DNA from: Tolypeutes matacus
Lineage: Eukaryota; Chordata; Mammalia; Cingulata; Chlamyphoridae
DNA: 64,000 nucleotides
Assembly (NCBI GenBank): GCA_026826555.1
Contig: JAKSZT010038899.1
Span: 604,134 to 668,133, forward strand
Direction: 5' to 3'
Shown: one piece after another, positions 22,836-36,177 of the stretch
Layout of the letters: each line of letters starts with the position of its first letter
Numbering within the stretch: position 1 is the first letter of the stretch
Made by a program: the position numbers and the translations under genes
Notes under the pieces: model-generated
The model's input: the letters and a program-made list of their open reading frames with translations, nothing else
Database searches by the model: none
What the model was told of the DNA's origin: nothing

Positions 22836-25657
22836 ATGGTAGAGGTCCACATATAATCTTTTGCATAGTTATGCAGTTTTTTTCAATAATATTTATTGAA
22901 GAGACTATTCTTTCCCCATTGTGTGTACATGTTACCCTTTTCAAAAATCAATTGGCCATAGATATGAGGGTTTATATCTGAACTACCAATTTAATTCCAT
23001 TGGTCCATGTGTCTGCCCCTGTGCAGTATCATACTGTTTTGATTACTTTAGCATTTTAATAGAGTTAAACTTGGGAAGAGTTAGTGCACCAAAATTCTTA
23101 TATTTCAAGATATTTTTTACTGTTTTGGCATTTACCCTTCCATCAAAATTTTTTGATTGGCTTTTCCATTTCTGCAAAGATTTGCATTGGAATTCTTATT
23201 GGGATTGCATTGAATCTATAAATCACTTTGGTTGAATTCATATTTTAACAGTATTTAGTTATTCAATCCATGAACATGGAATGTCCTTCCATTTACTCAG
23301 GTCTTCTTTGAGTACTGTCATCTATGTTTTGTAGTTGCCTGTGTATAAGCTTTTACTTCCTTGGCTAAGTTTAATTCTGGATATGTGATTTATTTCAGTT
23401 GTTAGTGTAAATGGAATTTTTCTTTATTTCTGCTGAAAACTGTTCACTACTGATGTATAGAAGCATAACTAATTTTTCCTGTTGATCTATCTTGCTGAAT
23501 TAGTTTAGTAGTGCCTCTCTTTATTGTGGCTTTTTCAGCATTCTATATAAATAGGTTCATACCATATACAAGTAGATAATGTGTTCCTTCATCTTTCCAA
23601 TTTGAATGTTTTTATTTCTTTTACTGGCATAATTACTGTGGCTAGAACTTCCACTCAAACGTTGAAAAACTTTGTTGACTTTTATCATTTTTTTGTTAGT
23701 TTGTTATTTTTCTAGTTTTTTGAGTATTGTTTTTATTCATAAGGGAAACTATTATGCCAACTTACTTTTCTGCATCAATTAAGATGATGACGTTTGCTTC
23801 TTTTGTTCCTTAGTTCTACTAATATGTTGTAGTACATTAATATATTGTCTTATGATGAATTATCATTGCTTACCTGAAATAATTCCTACATGATCATGAT
23901 AATTCTTTAAAATTGCAGGTGGATTATATTCTTAGTATTTTTTGAAGTATTTTTACATCTCTACTCATAACGGTTATGTTGGTCCATAATTATTTTGTGA
24001 TATCTTTATCAGTCTTTTGTATTAGAGTGAATGAATTAATTAGAAAGTGTTCCCTCTGATTCAATATTTTGGAGGACTTTGAGCAGCATTGGTGTTTATG
24101 GATGTTTGGTGTAATTTATGTGAACCATCTGGTTCTCTGATTTTTTTGTTGGGAACATTTTAATTCTGATTTCATCTCTTTAGTTGTTATTGTTCTGTGG
24201 AGATCTTCTATTTCTTCTTGTGTCAGTGTACATAGTTTTTGTTTCTTGTAATTTGTCCATTTCATCTAATTTATGTAATTTGGGGGGGTATAGTTGTTTA
24301 TAGTATTCTTTTTACTACTTTTTTTATTTCTGTGGGGCAATGGTAATGCCCTTCTTTTCATTTCTTATTTTAGTAATTTGTGCCCTTTCACTTTTTCTCT
24401 TTGACAGTACAGCTACATTTTATCAAATTTGTTAATTTTTATAAAGAAGTAACTTTTGATACTACTGGTTCTCTCTATTGTGTTTCATTGGCTATTTCCT
24501 TTATCTCCTTGTTTTTAGCTTACTACTTCTCATTTTGGATTTATTTTGTTCTTTTATTTGTAGTACCTCAAGCTGTGAAATTGGGTCTCCTTTTTAAGAA
24601 CTTTCTTATTTTTTTTTGTTGCAAGAATTCAGACCTATGTATTTCTTATCATAACTACCTTTTCTGTATCTTATATGTTTTTGGTATGTTGGTTTTTGTT
24701 CATTTGCCTCAAGATATTTCCTAATAGCATTTGTAATTTCTTCCTGGACACATTGGATTTTTAAGAGAGGTTTTTAACACTTGCATATATTAGTGAATTT
24801 TCCAGTTATCCCTCTGTTATTGATTTCTATTATCATTCCAGTGTTGATAGAGAAGATTCATTTTGATTTCAATCTTGACAAATTTATTAAGACCTACTAT
24901 TTGGTCTATTTTGGAAAATGGTCTATGTTCACTAGAGAAGAATATATATTCTTCTTTTATTGGATGAGGTGCTCTACACATGTCTGATAGTTCTAATTGT
25001 TATGCTTATTGAATTGACACTGTAATAAATATCTAGTGTACCCCTTTGTACCTTTTAACAGTCTTGGACTTGAATCTATTTTATCTGATGTTAGTACTTT
25101 TGCCTCAGCTCTACTGGGTTACTATTTAGATGTAATATTCTTTTAGCATTTCCCTGTCTACCTAATTGTGCCTTGGCATGTAAGGAGTTCTTTTTAAACA
25201 ACATTTAGTTAGGTCTTGTTTTTTAAAACATTGTACCAGTTTCTTCCTTTTGGCTAAAGTGTTTAGACCATTTATATTTAAACTAGCTACTAAACAGATT
25301 TTACGATGCCATTTTTGTTATTTTGACTTTGTAAACCTTTTAGTTTTTTTCCCCACAATTCTTTCATTAATATCTACTTTCATATTTTGTGTGTGTGTGT
25401 GTACCGTATTGAATCCAATTTCATTTTCTTCTGTATATCTTATTCAGATATTTTCTTTCTGGTTACCATGATGCTTAAATACAAATGCTTAAATCTATAA
25501 CAAGATTCTTTAATTTGATACCACCTTAAATTCAAAAACACACATAAACATTGTTTTTACTCCTCCAACCCCCACTTTTTTGTTCTACTTGTTTCAAGTT
25601 ATATTCTTACACATTATATGCCATAAACCATCAATCTCTCATTACTTTTTGGCAGCT

Positions 25658-25739
25658 TTTTTAGGAGGTACTAAGGTTGAACCCAGGACCACATACTTGG
25701 GAAACAGGCACTCAACCACTGAGCTACATATGCTCCCAT
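25658..25739 (-). mobile_element. DAS-type SINE monomer
   Basis: Minus-strand DAS unit inside the antisense L1: TTTAGGAGGTACTAAGG, then GAACCCAGGACCACATAC, ending CACTGAGCTACATATGCTCC. It is among the less diverged copies in the window. Confidence 0.85.
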
Positions 25740-26370
25740 CTCATTACATTTTAAGCATTTGCTTTTTAAAATCTGTACCAAAAATGTAGTGTTACATACA
25801 AAAAATACAATAAAATAATGCCGGGGTTTATAATAATCCCTATGGTTACCTATAGCAGAAATCTTCATTCCTTTATACTTTATACTACTTCAATCTCTGT
25901 CTAGTGTCCTTTCCTTTTGGTCTGAAGAATTCCTTGTAACCTTGCTGTAGGACAAGTTAGTGGTGATTATTTCCTCCAGTTTTTGTTTATCTGACAGTCT
26001 TAATCTTTCCCTCATTTTTAAGAGTCTTTTCAGATATAAAAGTTTGATTGAAATCATTTTCTTTCACACTAAAATATTTAATCTCACTGCCTTATTGCCT
26101 CCATAGTTTTGATGAGAATTTGACACTTAATTTTACAAGGACTGCATTTTACACAATGTACTGCTTTTCTATTTCATGTTAAAATCTCTTCTTTGTCCTT
26201 GCATTCTTTGACTACCTCGTGTCTGTGCATATTTCTTTTCAGTTTATCTTGTTTGGTGTTCATTGGGCTTTGCAAATGTGTAATTGTGTCTTTCATTAAA
26301 ATCGAGACATTTTCTGCCCTTAAAATAAGGTGCACAAACATTATTCTGGCAGAATACAAAAACACCTCCG

Positions 26371-28330
26371 TTGTGTAGATGAATTAGATGAGACTGCCAA
26401 AACTGAATGGTGAATCTCCAACATGTTTTCCTCCTGGTGCTTCAAAACTACTCATTCATCAGCTGGGGCACACTCCTAGAAAGAAGTTAAGATTGCTTCA
26501 CCAGTTAATGCAAAGTAATTGAAATTGTGGGCTTTACAAAAGATAATACAACATAGGTAAAAATGTATAATAAATATTTGAAATAAAATCAGAATGTTAC
26601 TGAAAAAACAGTGTGATAAACTTATATAAATATATAAGTATACCTAAAAGAATTTACTTCACAAAGGAAAATAATTGGAAGAAAATTCATCTGACGATTA
26701 ACAACATGTAGGAAAGAATTTTGTTTTCCTCTTTGAATATTGTTGCATTCTAATTTTTGTGCAATAGACAATATTTATTCCCATGAATAAAGTTTATTCA
26801 CACTTCTAAAAATAAAAATGTGTCATTGTGAAAAATATGTTATTCCATCCCTGATTGTTAATGGTTTTGCATTTCAGCTACAGATTCATTAAATATATCC
26901 TTAGAAATACTTTCTTTTTTACCCAGGCATAAATTAAAGCATCAGTTAACATACCAAGATATGATGCTCAACATTTTGTGGTTTCTATGGGGAAGGCAAC
27001 TTTCTGTTAAAAACATAACATGGATACATTAATTCTTGAACGTTCATCATTGGAAACATTCCAAGAAATCTACCATGGAAATTGGTCTGAGAGATGACCA
27101 AATGTTGTATTACTAGCAATCTTAAAAATAACAGGTGCCATGGCATTATCAGGTGAAAGGCAAGGGATACTTTGCTATGGTTGTGTTCACAGTAGCTCCC
27201 TGGTATATTGTGACACATAATTTCCAGGAAAACTATCTATATGACCAGGACTTGAACAAAAATTTTAAGCTGATATATTTTAACTCAGAACAAAAGAGAA
27301 ATGCATGTACAAAAAGATTAATCAAATTTTCTCAAAGGGTTACAAATATCTTATCACATAAATATCAGAATCCTTAAATAGTTTACATATTCTATTTATT
27401 AGAAACTTGAGGTTCACATATTTCCAGACAGATAATGCTGGAAGTAGTTTTTCACCAATTTTGGCTCATGGTAAGTGTTACTCTCAATGTTAATGTTTTT
27501 TAATTTTAAAAGAATATTGGCATATCATTAAAAATATATACATATCATGTAGACCTTACCTAAGTAATGCTAATATGTGTAGCAATGAAAATGTAAAATT
27601 GGTGGAATCAGAGCCACCAAGCAAGGTACATATATGAAAACATAACTTTTGGAAGAATTTTGATATTAAATAATCTATTAAAACCCATCTCCTGAAAATT
27701 AATCTTAATGTGTTTTCTATAATAATAATACTCCCCAGGAAAGTAGCATAAAGTTTTAATTTCTGATCTGCATTTTTATTGAATAATATTGGATTCAAAA
27801 GAACAGTAAGTAATGTTTAAATATATCATTGTTTGTTATGTATTTAGTCCTTTTTCTGTTTTTCTAAAATTAATTTTAAGTAGGAATATAGTGTTATAGG
27901 CATGATGTATGGACACAAATAATCTTGGTAGAATCAGAGCCAACACAAATTAATGTTTGTGACTGGATAAGTTACTTAACTTTGTCTGCCCTTTTTTTAT
28001 CTAATAAAATTGTACAATAGCAATACTTATGGTATAATATTTCAATCTTGAAAAAATAGATATATGAAAGGAAGTATTTATAACAATGTTAAACTCACTT
28101 TAATTATGCAATATATATGAGTCTCTATCATATCATGTCAATGATGATTTATACCTAATTTATATTTGACAGTCATACTTAGATTCTTCCCAGATATATT
28201 TTGTAAGCTACATTTTATTATAAATTTCAACAATCATTAAACTATTTTTAAAAATGCCAAATCTTTCATAAAAGCAAATATCATTTTGTACCCATTTATA
28301 CAAAGCATCTCCTGTGCTTTCTCAATAGTT
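26371..28330. other. AT-rich DNA upstream of the olfactory receptor pseudogene
   Basis: No exon or promoter recognised. A diverged MIR is listed separately at about 27.9-28.1 kb. A minus-strand open stretch at 26985-27218 was examined and does not fit a known family. Confidence 0.5.
27895..28110 (+). repeat. MIR (diverged)
   Basis: TGACTGGATAAGTTACTTAA followed by CTTTGTCTGCC..TTTATCTAATAAAATTG and a run on TACTTATGGTAT is the sense-strand MIR pattern (ctgtgtgaccttgggcaagttacttaac in outline). Confidence 0.6.
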
Positions 28331-28337
28331 ACAACAG

Positions 28338-29281
28338 ATGAATGTTAAGGGAATTAGGAATAAAACAAACATGACTGACTTCATCTGCTTGGATTGACAG
28401 AATCTGAGATGATCCTGCAGGTCTTCCTTATCCTATTTCTCCTGATATACCTGCTGACCTGTTGGGAAATGCTGGGATGATACTAATAATTCTCTTGGAT
28501 CTCCAGCTTCACACTCCCATGTATTTTTTCCTCAGTCACCTGTCATTCTTTGACCTCAGTTACTCAGCAGTCATCACACCTAAAACCTTAGAGAACTTGA
28601 GGAATTCCAACCTGCCTATTTCATTCATTGCCAGTGTCACACAGATGTATTTTTTTGTCTTCTTGGGTGTCACTGAATTTTTCCTTCTCTCATGAATGGC
28701 CTATGACCACCATGTAGCTATCTGCAATCCTCTATACTACCAGATGGTTATGTCCACCCGACTCTGCCATCTTCTCATAATTGGGTCTTACATGATTGGT
28801 TTTACTGAACCATTAGTCAATGTTCTTTTCATGAACAGTTTGCATTTCTGCAAATCCAATATACTCTATCAGTTTTTCTGTGACTTAACTCAAATTTTAG
28901 TGCTGATGCTTGTGACACTGAAATCATGATAATAATTCTCTCTAGTTTTAATTTAATTGCATCTCTTGCCACAATCCCTGTATCTTGCATGACTATTCTG
29001 TCTACTATCCTGAAAATTATTTCTACTTCAAGAAAACACAAAGCTTTCTCTACTTGTGCCTCCCACCTCTTGGGAATCTCCATCTATTTCAGCACTATGA
29101 TTTTTACTTATTTAAAACCGAAATAGTCTTACTCTTTTGGAAGAAATCAAAAGTCACCTGTGTTTTATTCTATGGTGATCACCATACTGAATCCACTAAT
29201 TTATAGTCTTAGGAACAAAAAAGTGAAAAATACTTCCATTAGAGTGATACAGAAAACACAGGGCTCCAGGAAATTAAAATA
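28338..29281 (+). pseudogene. Olfactory receptor pseudogene (class II type)
   Basis: Olfactory receptors are seven-helix GPCRs of the nasal epithelium, encoded by intronless frames of about 310 codons; this remnant spans about 940 bp. Motifs in order: NMTDFIC at the start, [20 protein letters not shown] in helix 1, [20 protein letters not shown] at helix 2, MAYDHHVAICNPL after helix 3 (usual MAYDRYVAIC, so the Arg and Tyr are both His here), [10 protein letters not shown] before helix 6 and [13 protein letters not shown] at the end, stop at 29281. It is broken by frameshifts near 28395, 28460 and 28915 and by stops at 28693 and 29124. The sequence looks closest to class II families such as OR5/OR8/OR9, but the subfamily is a guess from memory of consensus motifs. 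No neighbouring receptor is in the window. Confidence 0.93.
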
Positions 29282-31379
29282 ACAGTGATGCTGACCTATT
29301 TTTAAATTTATCTTTTCTGTCTTTACTATTTGGGTATTTACTTGGTCACTCTCTAAATACACAAGCATCCATTAATTAGTTTGCATTTCTGTTGAGTCAT
29401 GCTGTATATGACCACACACTAATCAGAACATTTCCAGGAATATGTTTTTGGAAATCTATAAAAAAATTTGCTGGCTATGAAATATGTGTTAAACTTGTAG
29501 TTTAAATAGATGCAGTTTTTTGGCAATTAAAGTGCAAAAAATATTTGTCTTATATTTCAAATTGTAGAGTAGATATCCTCAAAAATATTTCAATGTCCTA
29601 GAATTTTATATAGGATTGCACTTTCAGAAGTAATTCTATTTATTCAGTAGGAAAGATACATAGCACAATCATAAAGAATGTGGTTTTTGACTGGACGATC
29701 CAGGGTTTACATTCAATATCTTCCCTTAGTGTGTCACTTGAATCATTTGAACTTTACATAAATTTTCCTCAACTGTACAAGAAACATATTAATTCTAAAT
29801 CCAAAGAGTTATTGTATTGACTAAATCCAAGGTTCAAAAGAAAGTATTTAATGCTGTACTAATAAACTTGATGACTTTCATCAAAAACTTAAATTCTCGC
29901 AAAATTTTGAATACACAATAACTTTTGTTAGGAAAAGCTTCATGGATCTTTTACAAATACTTATGGTTATTCTTATTCATAAACAAACAAACAGCTAAAA
30001 AGGCAAAAGAGCCCTTCAATATTTGGTCTTAGGGCAAATTATAATCTTATGGTAGAATATTATAGAAAAAAAGTATATGTGAACATTGAAGAAAATTTTG
30101 AATATAATTATATTATTAAAGAAAATAGAAATTTACTAATCACTTTTGAATGTTTTGTTCATGCTTTTCTAGGCTGTTACATATATGTATGTACATATTA
30201 CATAAATACGCAAAATTTTTGTCATTTTCTTTTTCTCTTTGGCAGCTTTTGTTTTCAACTCATTACTAGAAATTTTGTAATTCCTCTATAATTTAAATCT
30301 GGGGTATAAATGTTTACTTGGTACATGAAGAAATCAAGAATCTAATCTATATTTGCTTTGAGACACGAAATTTTATATATTCATGAGGTTAACTATCTGC
30401 ATGAAGTTATACCCCTTTTGTGTCTACCTGCTAATGATTTTGTTTGAAAATCCTACCATTCTGTGATGTGCCAACAAACTTCTGTGCTTCTCTGTTTAAG
30501 TTGTTTTGGTTTTTTAAAAAATCATTTCCTTTTTCCTGAGTTCCACAAGATTGGTATGTTCTTTTAAAAGAAATACATCCTTCAGTTAAACTATTGGCTC
30601 ATTTGTTTAAAAATTGTGATAAAGTAAAGCTAAGAATTGATAATGAATCCAAATTTGGTGACTTCTCAAATGCTTTAGTCAGGTAGGTTCCTTAAATTTC
30701 CTTTAAAAATTCCTCTATGTAATCTGGAACTGCAGTTTTAATTTCCTGTGTTTTTCAATAATTATTTAAGAATGCATGTTTTCTTCATTTTCCAAGTACT
30801 TGATTATTTTTACTTAAACTTCAGCAATGTTTGTTAAATATATTCTTTTGCATTCTAGTAAATTGTATTTTAATTTATATTAAAATATTCTTTGTAGAAT
30901 TGTATTTATTCATTTTATTAAATAATTTTTGAAAGATTAAAATGAAGTTCACTCTTTTAGGAGGAAAATGTTAGCGAATTTTCAATTAGTCCATCGCTGT
31001 TTAATAACATCAAAATTTTAAAATATTTTCCACAATATCTTAAATTTATATGAAAATTTTAACTTTTCAAGTATAATGTCCATATAAATTGCTGTATTAT
31101 TACTTATTTTTGCTCTGGAATAAATATTGTCTAAAATTTATATTTATTGCAATTTTTTTCTTTTGTTTTCAATGAAAGATCTCTTTGATAAGAATTTATT
31201 TTTTAATATACATTTTTTACTAATCTCTCATCTTGTATATGCATTGTGTCTTTTCTGTTTACTAATGCAATATTTTTTTCTATTTATAAATCTGAAGCAA
31301 AATGACAATCATTTTACTTTGATTGATTGGAATGACAATTAAATATACACATACATTCACATACATTGCAGTATTTATA
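29282..31379. other. AT-rich DNA downstream of the olfactory pseudogene
   Basis: About 2.1 kb with no gene seen apart from the MIR at 29.67 kb. Local composition is extremely A/T-rich, and open stretches such as 30049-30291 and 31127-31342 are Phe/Tyr/Ile-rich chance frames. Confidence 0.55.
29665..29885 (+). repeat. MIR
   Basis: AAGAATGTGGTTTTTGACTG, then GATCCAGGGTTTACATTC, GTGTCACTTGAATCATTTGA, TTTTCCTCAACTGTACAAG and GAGTTATTGTATTGACTAAA follow the MIR consensus order along its length. Confidence 0.65.
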
Positions 31380-34300
31380 ATTTTAAAATTATTGAAAACT
31401 TCAAAAGAGTTGTGGAAATCACCCCTACTGAATTTTTAAAATTGTTTATTCTGCTACCATATATACAACCTAACATTTCTCCTCTTAATTACATAAGTTA
31501 TATATTTCATTCTTTTTAATTTTGTTCACAAATTTTTACTACCTTTACAACACAACAATTACCAAAATATTTCCATTGTTCCAAAAGGAACCCTGCACAT
31601 TTTAAGTCTTAACATCCCATTCCCTACCCCTACAACATCTCCTGATAATCTATATTCTATATTCTTATCCTACGAATTTGCTTATACTAATTATTTTGAA
31701 TCATTGAGACCATACAATATTTGTCTTTTTCTGTCTGTCTTATTTCACTCCACATGATGTCTTCAAAGTTCATCCATGTTGCCACGTGTATCAGAAATTC
31801 ATTCATTTTAATGGTTGAATGATCTCCCCATTATTTGTGTACACCACATTTTATTTACCCATTCATCAGTTCTTGGACACTTGAGTTGCTTCTATTTTTT
31901 GGAATTTGTGGATAATACTGCTATGACAATCAGTGTACAAATATACCTGTTTGAGTCCCTGTGTTCAATTCTTTTGGATATGTATCTAGTAATGAGATTG
32001 CCAGGTCATATGTAGGTCTATACTTCCCAAGAAACTGCCAAACTGTACTCTACTGCAGCTATAGCATTTTACTTTGTGACCAACAATATATGAATGTTTC
32101 TATATTTCTGCATCCTCTTCAACACTTGTTATTTTCCATTTTTAAATGGCAGCCATCCTAAAGGATATGAAATGGAATCTCATTTTGGTTTTGATTTGCA
32201 TTTACCTGTAGGAAAATATTTTCATGTGCTTTCTTTCCATTTGTATATCTCTGGAGAGAAGTCTATACAAGTGTTTTGCCCATTTTTAAATTAGATTATC
32301 AGATTGTTGTTAAGTTGAAGGATTTTTTTTATGTAGTCTGGGTATTAAGCCTGTTTTGGATATGTGGTTCAAAATATTTTCTCCCATTGTGTAGGTTTTT
32401 GTTTTACTTTTGTGATAAAGTCCTTCAAGGCAAAAATGTTTTTTAACATTGGTCTCATTTATCTAGGTTTCCTTTTGTAGCTTGTGGTTTGAGTGAAAAT
32501 TCTAAGAAACCATTGCCTAACACAAGAAGCTGAAGATGCGTCCCTACAATTTCTTGCAGGAATTTGATACTTCTGGCTCTTATATTTAGGTCTTTGATTC
32601 ATTTTGAGTAGGCTTTTGTATAAAGTGTTAGGTAAGAGTTCTCCATTTTTTTGCAAATGTGGTTCTAGTCTTCCCAGCACCAACTGTTGAACAGACTATT
32701 CTTTCCCAATTGTGTGGTCTTTTCATGTTTCTTAAAAATCAGTTGGCCATAAATGTGAATGTTGATTTTTAGGCCCTCAATTTGATTCCATTGGGCTATA
32801 TGTCTGTCCTTGTACCTGTTCCATACTGTTTTGATAGCTGTGGTTGTTTAATAAATTTTGAGATTGAGAAATATGAGCCCTCCAACTTCTTCTTATTCAA
32901 TATGGCTTTAGCTTTTTTGGACCCTTTATGTTCCATATAAATTTGATTGGATTTTGCATTTCTGCAATGATGATTTTTTGGAATTTGGATTGGGAGTGTG
33001 TTGAATCTATAAGTTGCTTTGTGTATCATTGATATCTAAATGATTTTCAGTCTTCCAATCCATAAACGTCCATCTATTTAAGTTTGGTTTGATTTCTTTC
33101 ATGAATGAATGTTTTGTAGTTTTCTGTGTATAATAAGTCCTTTCCATACTTTGTTAAATTTATTCCTCAATATTTGATTTTTTTTAGGTTCTATTGTGAA
33201 TGGAATTTTTTTTCCTGACTTCTTCTTCTAATTCTTCATTGCTTATGTATAGAAACTCTACTACTTTTTTTAATGTTGATCTTGTACCTTACAACTTTTC
33301 TGAGCTCATTTCATAGCCCTGAGAGATTTCTTGTGGATTTTTCAGGATTTTCTATATGTAGATCATATTAACTGCAAATAGGGATTGTTACTTTTTCCTT
33401 TCCAATTTGGATGTCATTTATTTCTTTTTCTTACCTAACTATTCTTGCTAGAACTTCCACTAATATAATGAGTAACAGTCAAGACATTGGGCATCATTGT
33501 CTTATTCCTGAATTTAGATGGAGTGCTTTCATTCTTTCAGCATTAAATAGGATATAAATAGTGGTCTTTTCATACATGTCTTTATCATTTTGAGGATGAT
33601 TCCTTCTATTCCTAGTGTTCTAAGTATTTTTACTAGAAAGGATGCAGTATTTTGTCAAATGCTTTTTCTACAAAAATTTTGATGATCATGTGATTTTTTA
33701 ATGTGGTGTATTATATTAATAGATTTTCTTAAGTTGAATCAACCTTCCATATCTGAGATAAATCCCAATGCATAATGGTGCATAATTATTTTAATATGCT
33801 GTAGAATTGGCTTGCTAGTATTTTGTTAGGATTTTTGCACATATATTCATAAGAGATATTGGACTGTACTTTTCTTTCCTTGTGGTTTCCTTATCCAGCT
33901 TTGGAATGAGAGTGTCATTGGCTTCATAGAATGTGTTACATTATGTTCTCTCTTCTTCAATTTTTTGGAAGATTTTGAGCAGAATTGTAGTTAGATCATC
34001 TTGGACTCTTTGGTAGATGTCCCCTGTGAAGCCATCTGATCCTGGGTTTTTCTTTGTTGGGAGGTTTGTGATTACTGATTCAATCTTTTTACTAGTAATT
34101 GATTTGTCCACATTTATTTCTCCTGTGTCAGTGTAGGAAATTTTTGTCTTTCTGAGAATTTACGCATTTTGTATAGATTATCTAATTTATTGGTATAAAG
34201 TTGTTTATAATATCTTCTTATGGTCACTTTTATTTAAACCATGTCAAAAGTAATGATTCCCTTTTCATTATTTGTATCCTCTCTCTCTTTCTTTGCATTC

Positions 34301-36170
34301 TAGCTAAAGGTTTGTCAATTTTATTGATGTTTTCAAAGAACCAATTCTTGTTTTGTTGATTCTCTGTAGTGTTTTTTTCCTATTTCTTTTGTCTCTGCTC
34401 TAATCTTTGTTATTTCCTTCCTTCTGCTCACTGTGTGTTTAGTTTGCTCTTCTTTTCTAGTTCTTGTTTTGTGTTGAGGTCTTTGATTTTAAGTCTTTCT
34501 TCTTTTTAAAATATAAACATTTAGGCCTCTAAATTTCTATCTCATCACTGATTTTGGTGCATCCCATAAGTTTTCAGAGGTTTTATTTTCACTTTCATTC
34601 ACTTCAATATATATCCAGATTTCACCTCTGATTTCCTCTTTAACCCATTGGTTGTTTAATAGTATGTTGTATAATTTCCACATATCTGTTCATTTTCCAT
34701 TTCTCCCTCTATTATTGATTTCTAGCTTCATTCTATTTTGGTCAGAAAGTTTATATTGTATGATTTCAACATTCTGCATGTATTATGACTTGTTTTTCAC
34801 CCAATATATGATCTATCCTGAGAATTATTCTCATGTAATTGAGAAGAATATTTATTCTTTTTTCATTGGGTGCAGAGTTCTATATATGTCTGTTAGGTGT
34901 AGTTGGTTTAGTGTAAAATTAAGTTCTTCAGTTCTTTATTGATTTTCTGACTAGATGTTCTATCCATTATTGAGAGGGTTGTGTTAAAATCTCCTAGTGT
35001 TACCATAGTATCATCAATTTCCCCCTTCAATTCTGCCTATGTTAACTTTATGTTATTTGGGCTCTGTGGTTAGGTGCATACACATAATTGTTACATCTTC
35101 CTGTTGAATTATCCCCTTTGTCACATATAATGACCACCTTGTCCATTGTAACTGGCAGTTGTTTTCATTCAGCACTTTAAATATTTCAGAGAGCTGCTTC
35201 CATGGTGCATGATGAGAAATTGGCACTTAATCTATTTGAGGTGTCCTTTTATGTAACACCTTGCTTTTCTCTTTCTGCTTTCAGAACAGTCTCGTTGTAC
35301 TTTGCATTCAATAATGCAATCAATATTGCATTATTTGATGGGATACTTTTTTTTCATTTTTATCCTCTTTGGTGTTCCCTCTTGGATGTGCAGAGTCACA
35401 TCTTTTGCTAGGTTTGGAACATTCTCTCTAATTATTTCTTTGACTATTTCTACTGCACCTTTATTTCTTCTTCTATGTCTCCCATAATGCATATATTCAT
35501 GCTTTTGATAGTTTCTCATAGCTGTCTTAGGCTATTTTCAATTTTAATAATTCTTTTTCCTTTCTTTTCCTCAGCCTGACTCATTTCAAGTGTCTTGACT
35601 TGAAGTTCACTGGTTCTTTCTCCTGCCAGATAGAATCTGCTCTTGAAATACCCCTGAGTATTTTTCATTTCAATTATTGTGGTCAAGTCTAGTCATTCTG
35701 TTTGTTTCCTTTATTAAAATTTTATCTCTTTACTTAGACTATAATATTGTTCACTCATTGTTTTCCTGATGTCTTTTAGTTTTGGCTTTGTACTTTCTTC
35801 CATCTTGTGCAGCATTTTAAAGATAATATCTTTAAAGGCTTTGTTCAGTATGTACACATTCTCACTTTTTTATTGGTGTTTTGTGTATTTTCATTCTCTT
35901 TCTTTGTATGACTTATCATTTCTTTGTTTTGTACTTTTTTTTTTTTTGCAGATTGTGCATTTAAATATTTTAAAATGTTATCTTTCTTTTTTCCTTGTTT
36001 GTCTGTTTTTATGGCTTTGAAACCAAATGGGCATGAGATAGAGATGTACTTGAGCGTCAGTCCTTTTATCTGAAAAGCCTTTCCAAGGCAAATGTAGTTT
36101 TCAGGCTTTTCCCTGTCTTTCTGGATCTCTGTCTGGTCTTTGGAATTTGCTTTTTATAATATTTTGTAAA
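31380..36170 (-). mobile_element. Antisense L1, near full length, decayed
   Basis: On the minus strand it runs from 5'UTR/ORF1 (about 36170-35160) through the ORF2 endonuclease (about 35100-34500) and reverse transcriptase (about 34300-33000) to the C-terminal part (about 32900-31780) and 3'UTR (to about 31380). Plus-strand landmarks include GCTGCTTCCATGGTGCATGATGAG near 35190 (end of ORF1), GTTTGTCAATTTTATTGATG near 34310, CTAGAACTTCCACTAATATA near 33449 and CCATTGTGTAGGTTTTTG near 32384. No insertion of other elements was noticed inside it. All frames are broken. Confidence 0.8.
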
Positions 36171-36177
36171 AGAAAGA

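Larger units (their letters stand above)
21270..26370 (-). mobile_element. Antisense L1, near full length, with LTR and SINE insertions
   Basis: Read on the minus strand, the order is ORF1 (about 26370-25930), ORF2 endonuclease (about 25300-24780), reverse transcriptase (about 24200-23000), ORF2 C-terminal part (about 22480-21780) and 3'UTR (to about 21270). Landmarks on the plus strand include TCCATAGTTTTGATGAGAA (ORF1-ORF2 spacer) near 26102, CTTGAATCTATTTTATCTGATG near 25070, GCTAGAACTTCCACT near 23642 and TTGAAGAGACTATTCTTTCC near 22897. An ERV-L LTR (22495-22835) and a DAS SINE (25658-25739) interrupt it, so it predates both. No open ORF2 remains. Confidence 0.8.

Noticed and set aside
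26985..27218. Minus-strand frame with SYCEHNH, reminiscent of the SYCEH motif in class I olfactory receptors
   Set aside because: The rest of the receptor pattern is absent and the surrounding frames are broken, so the resemblance is too short.
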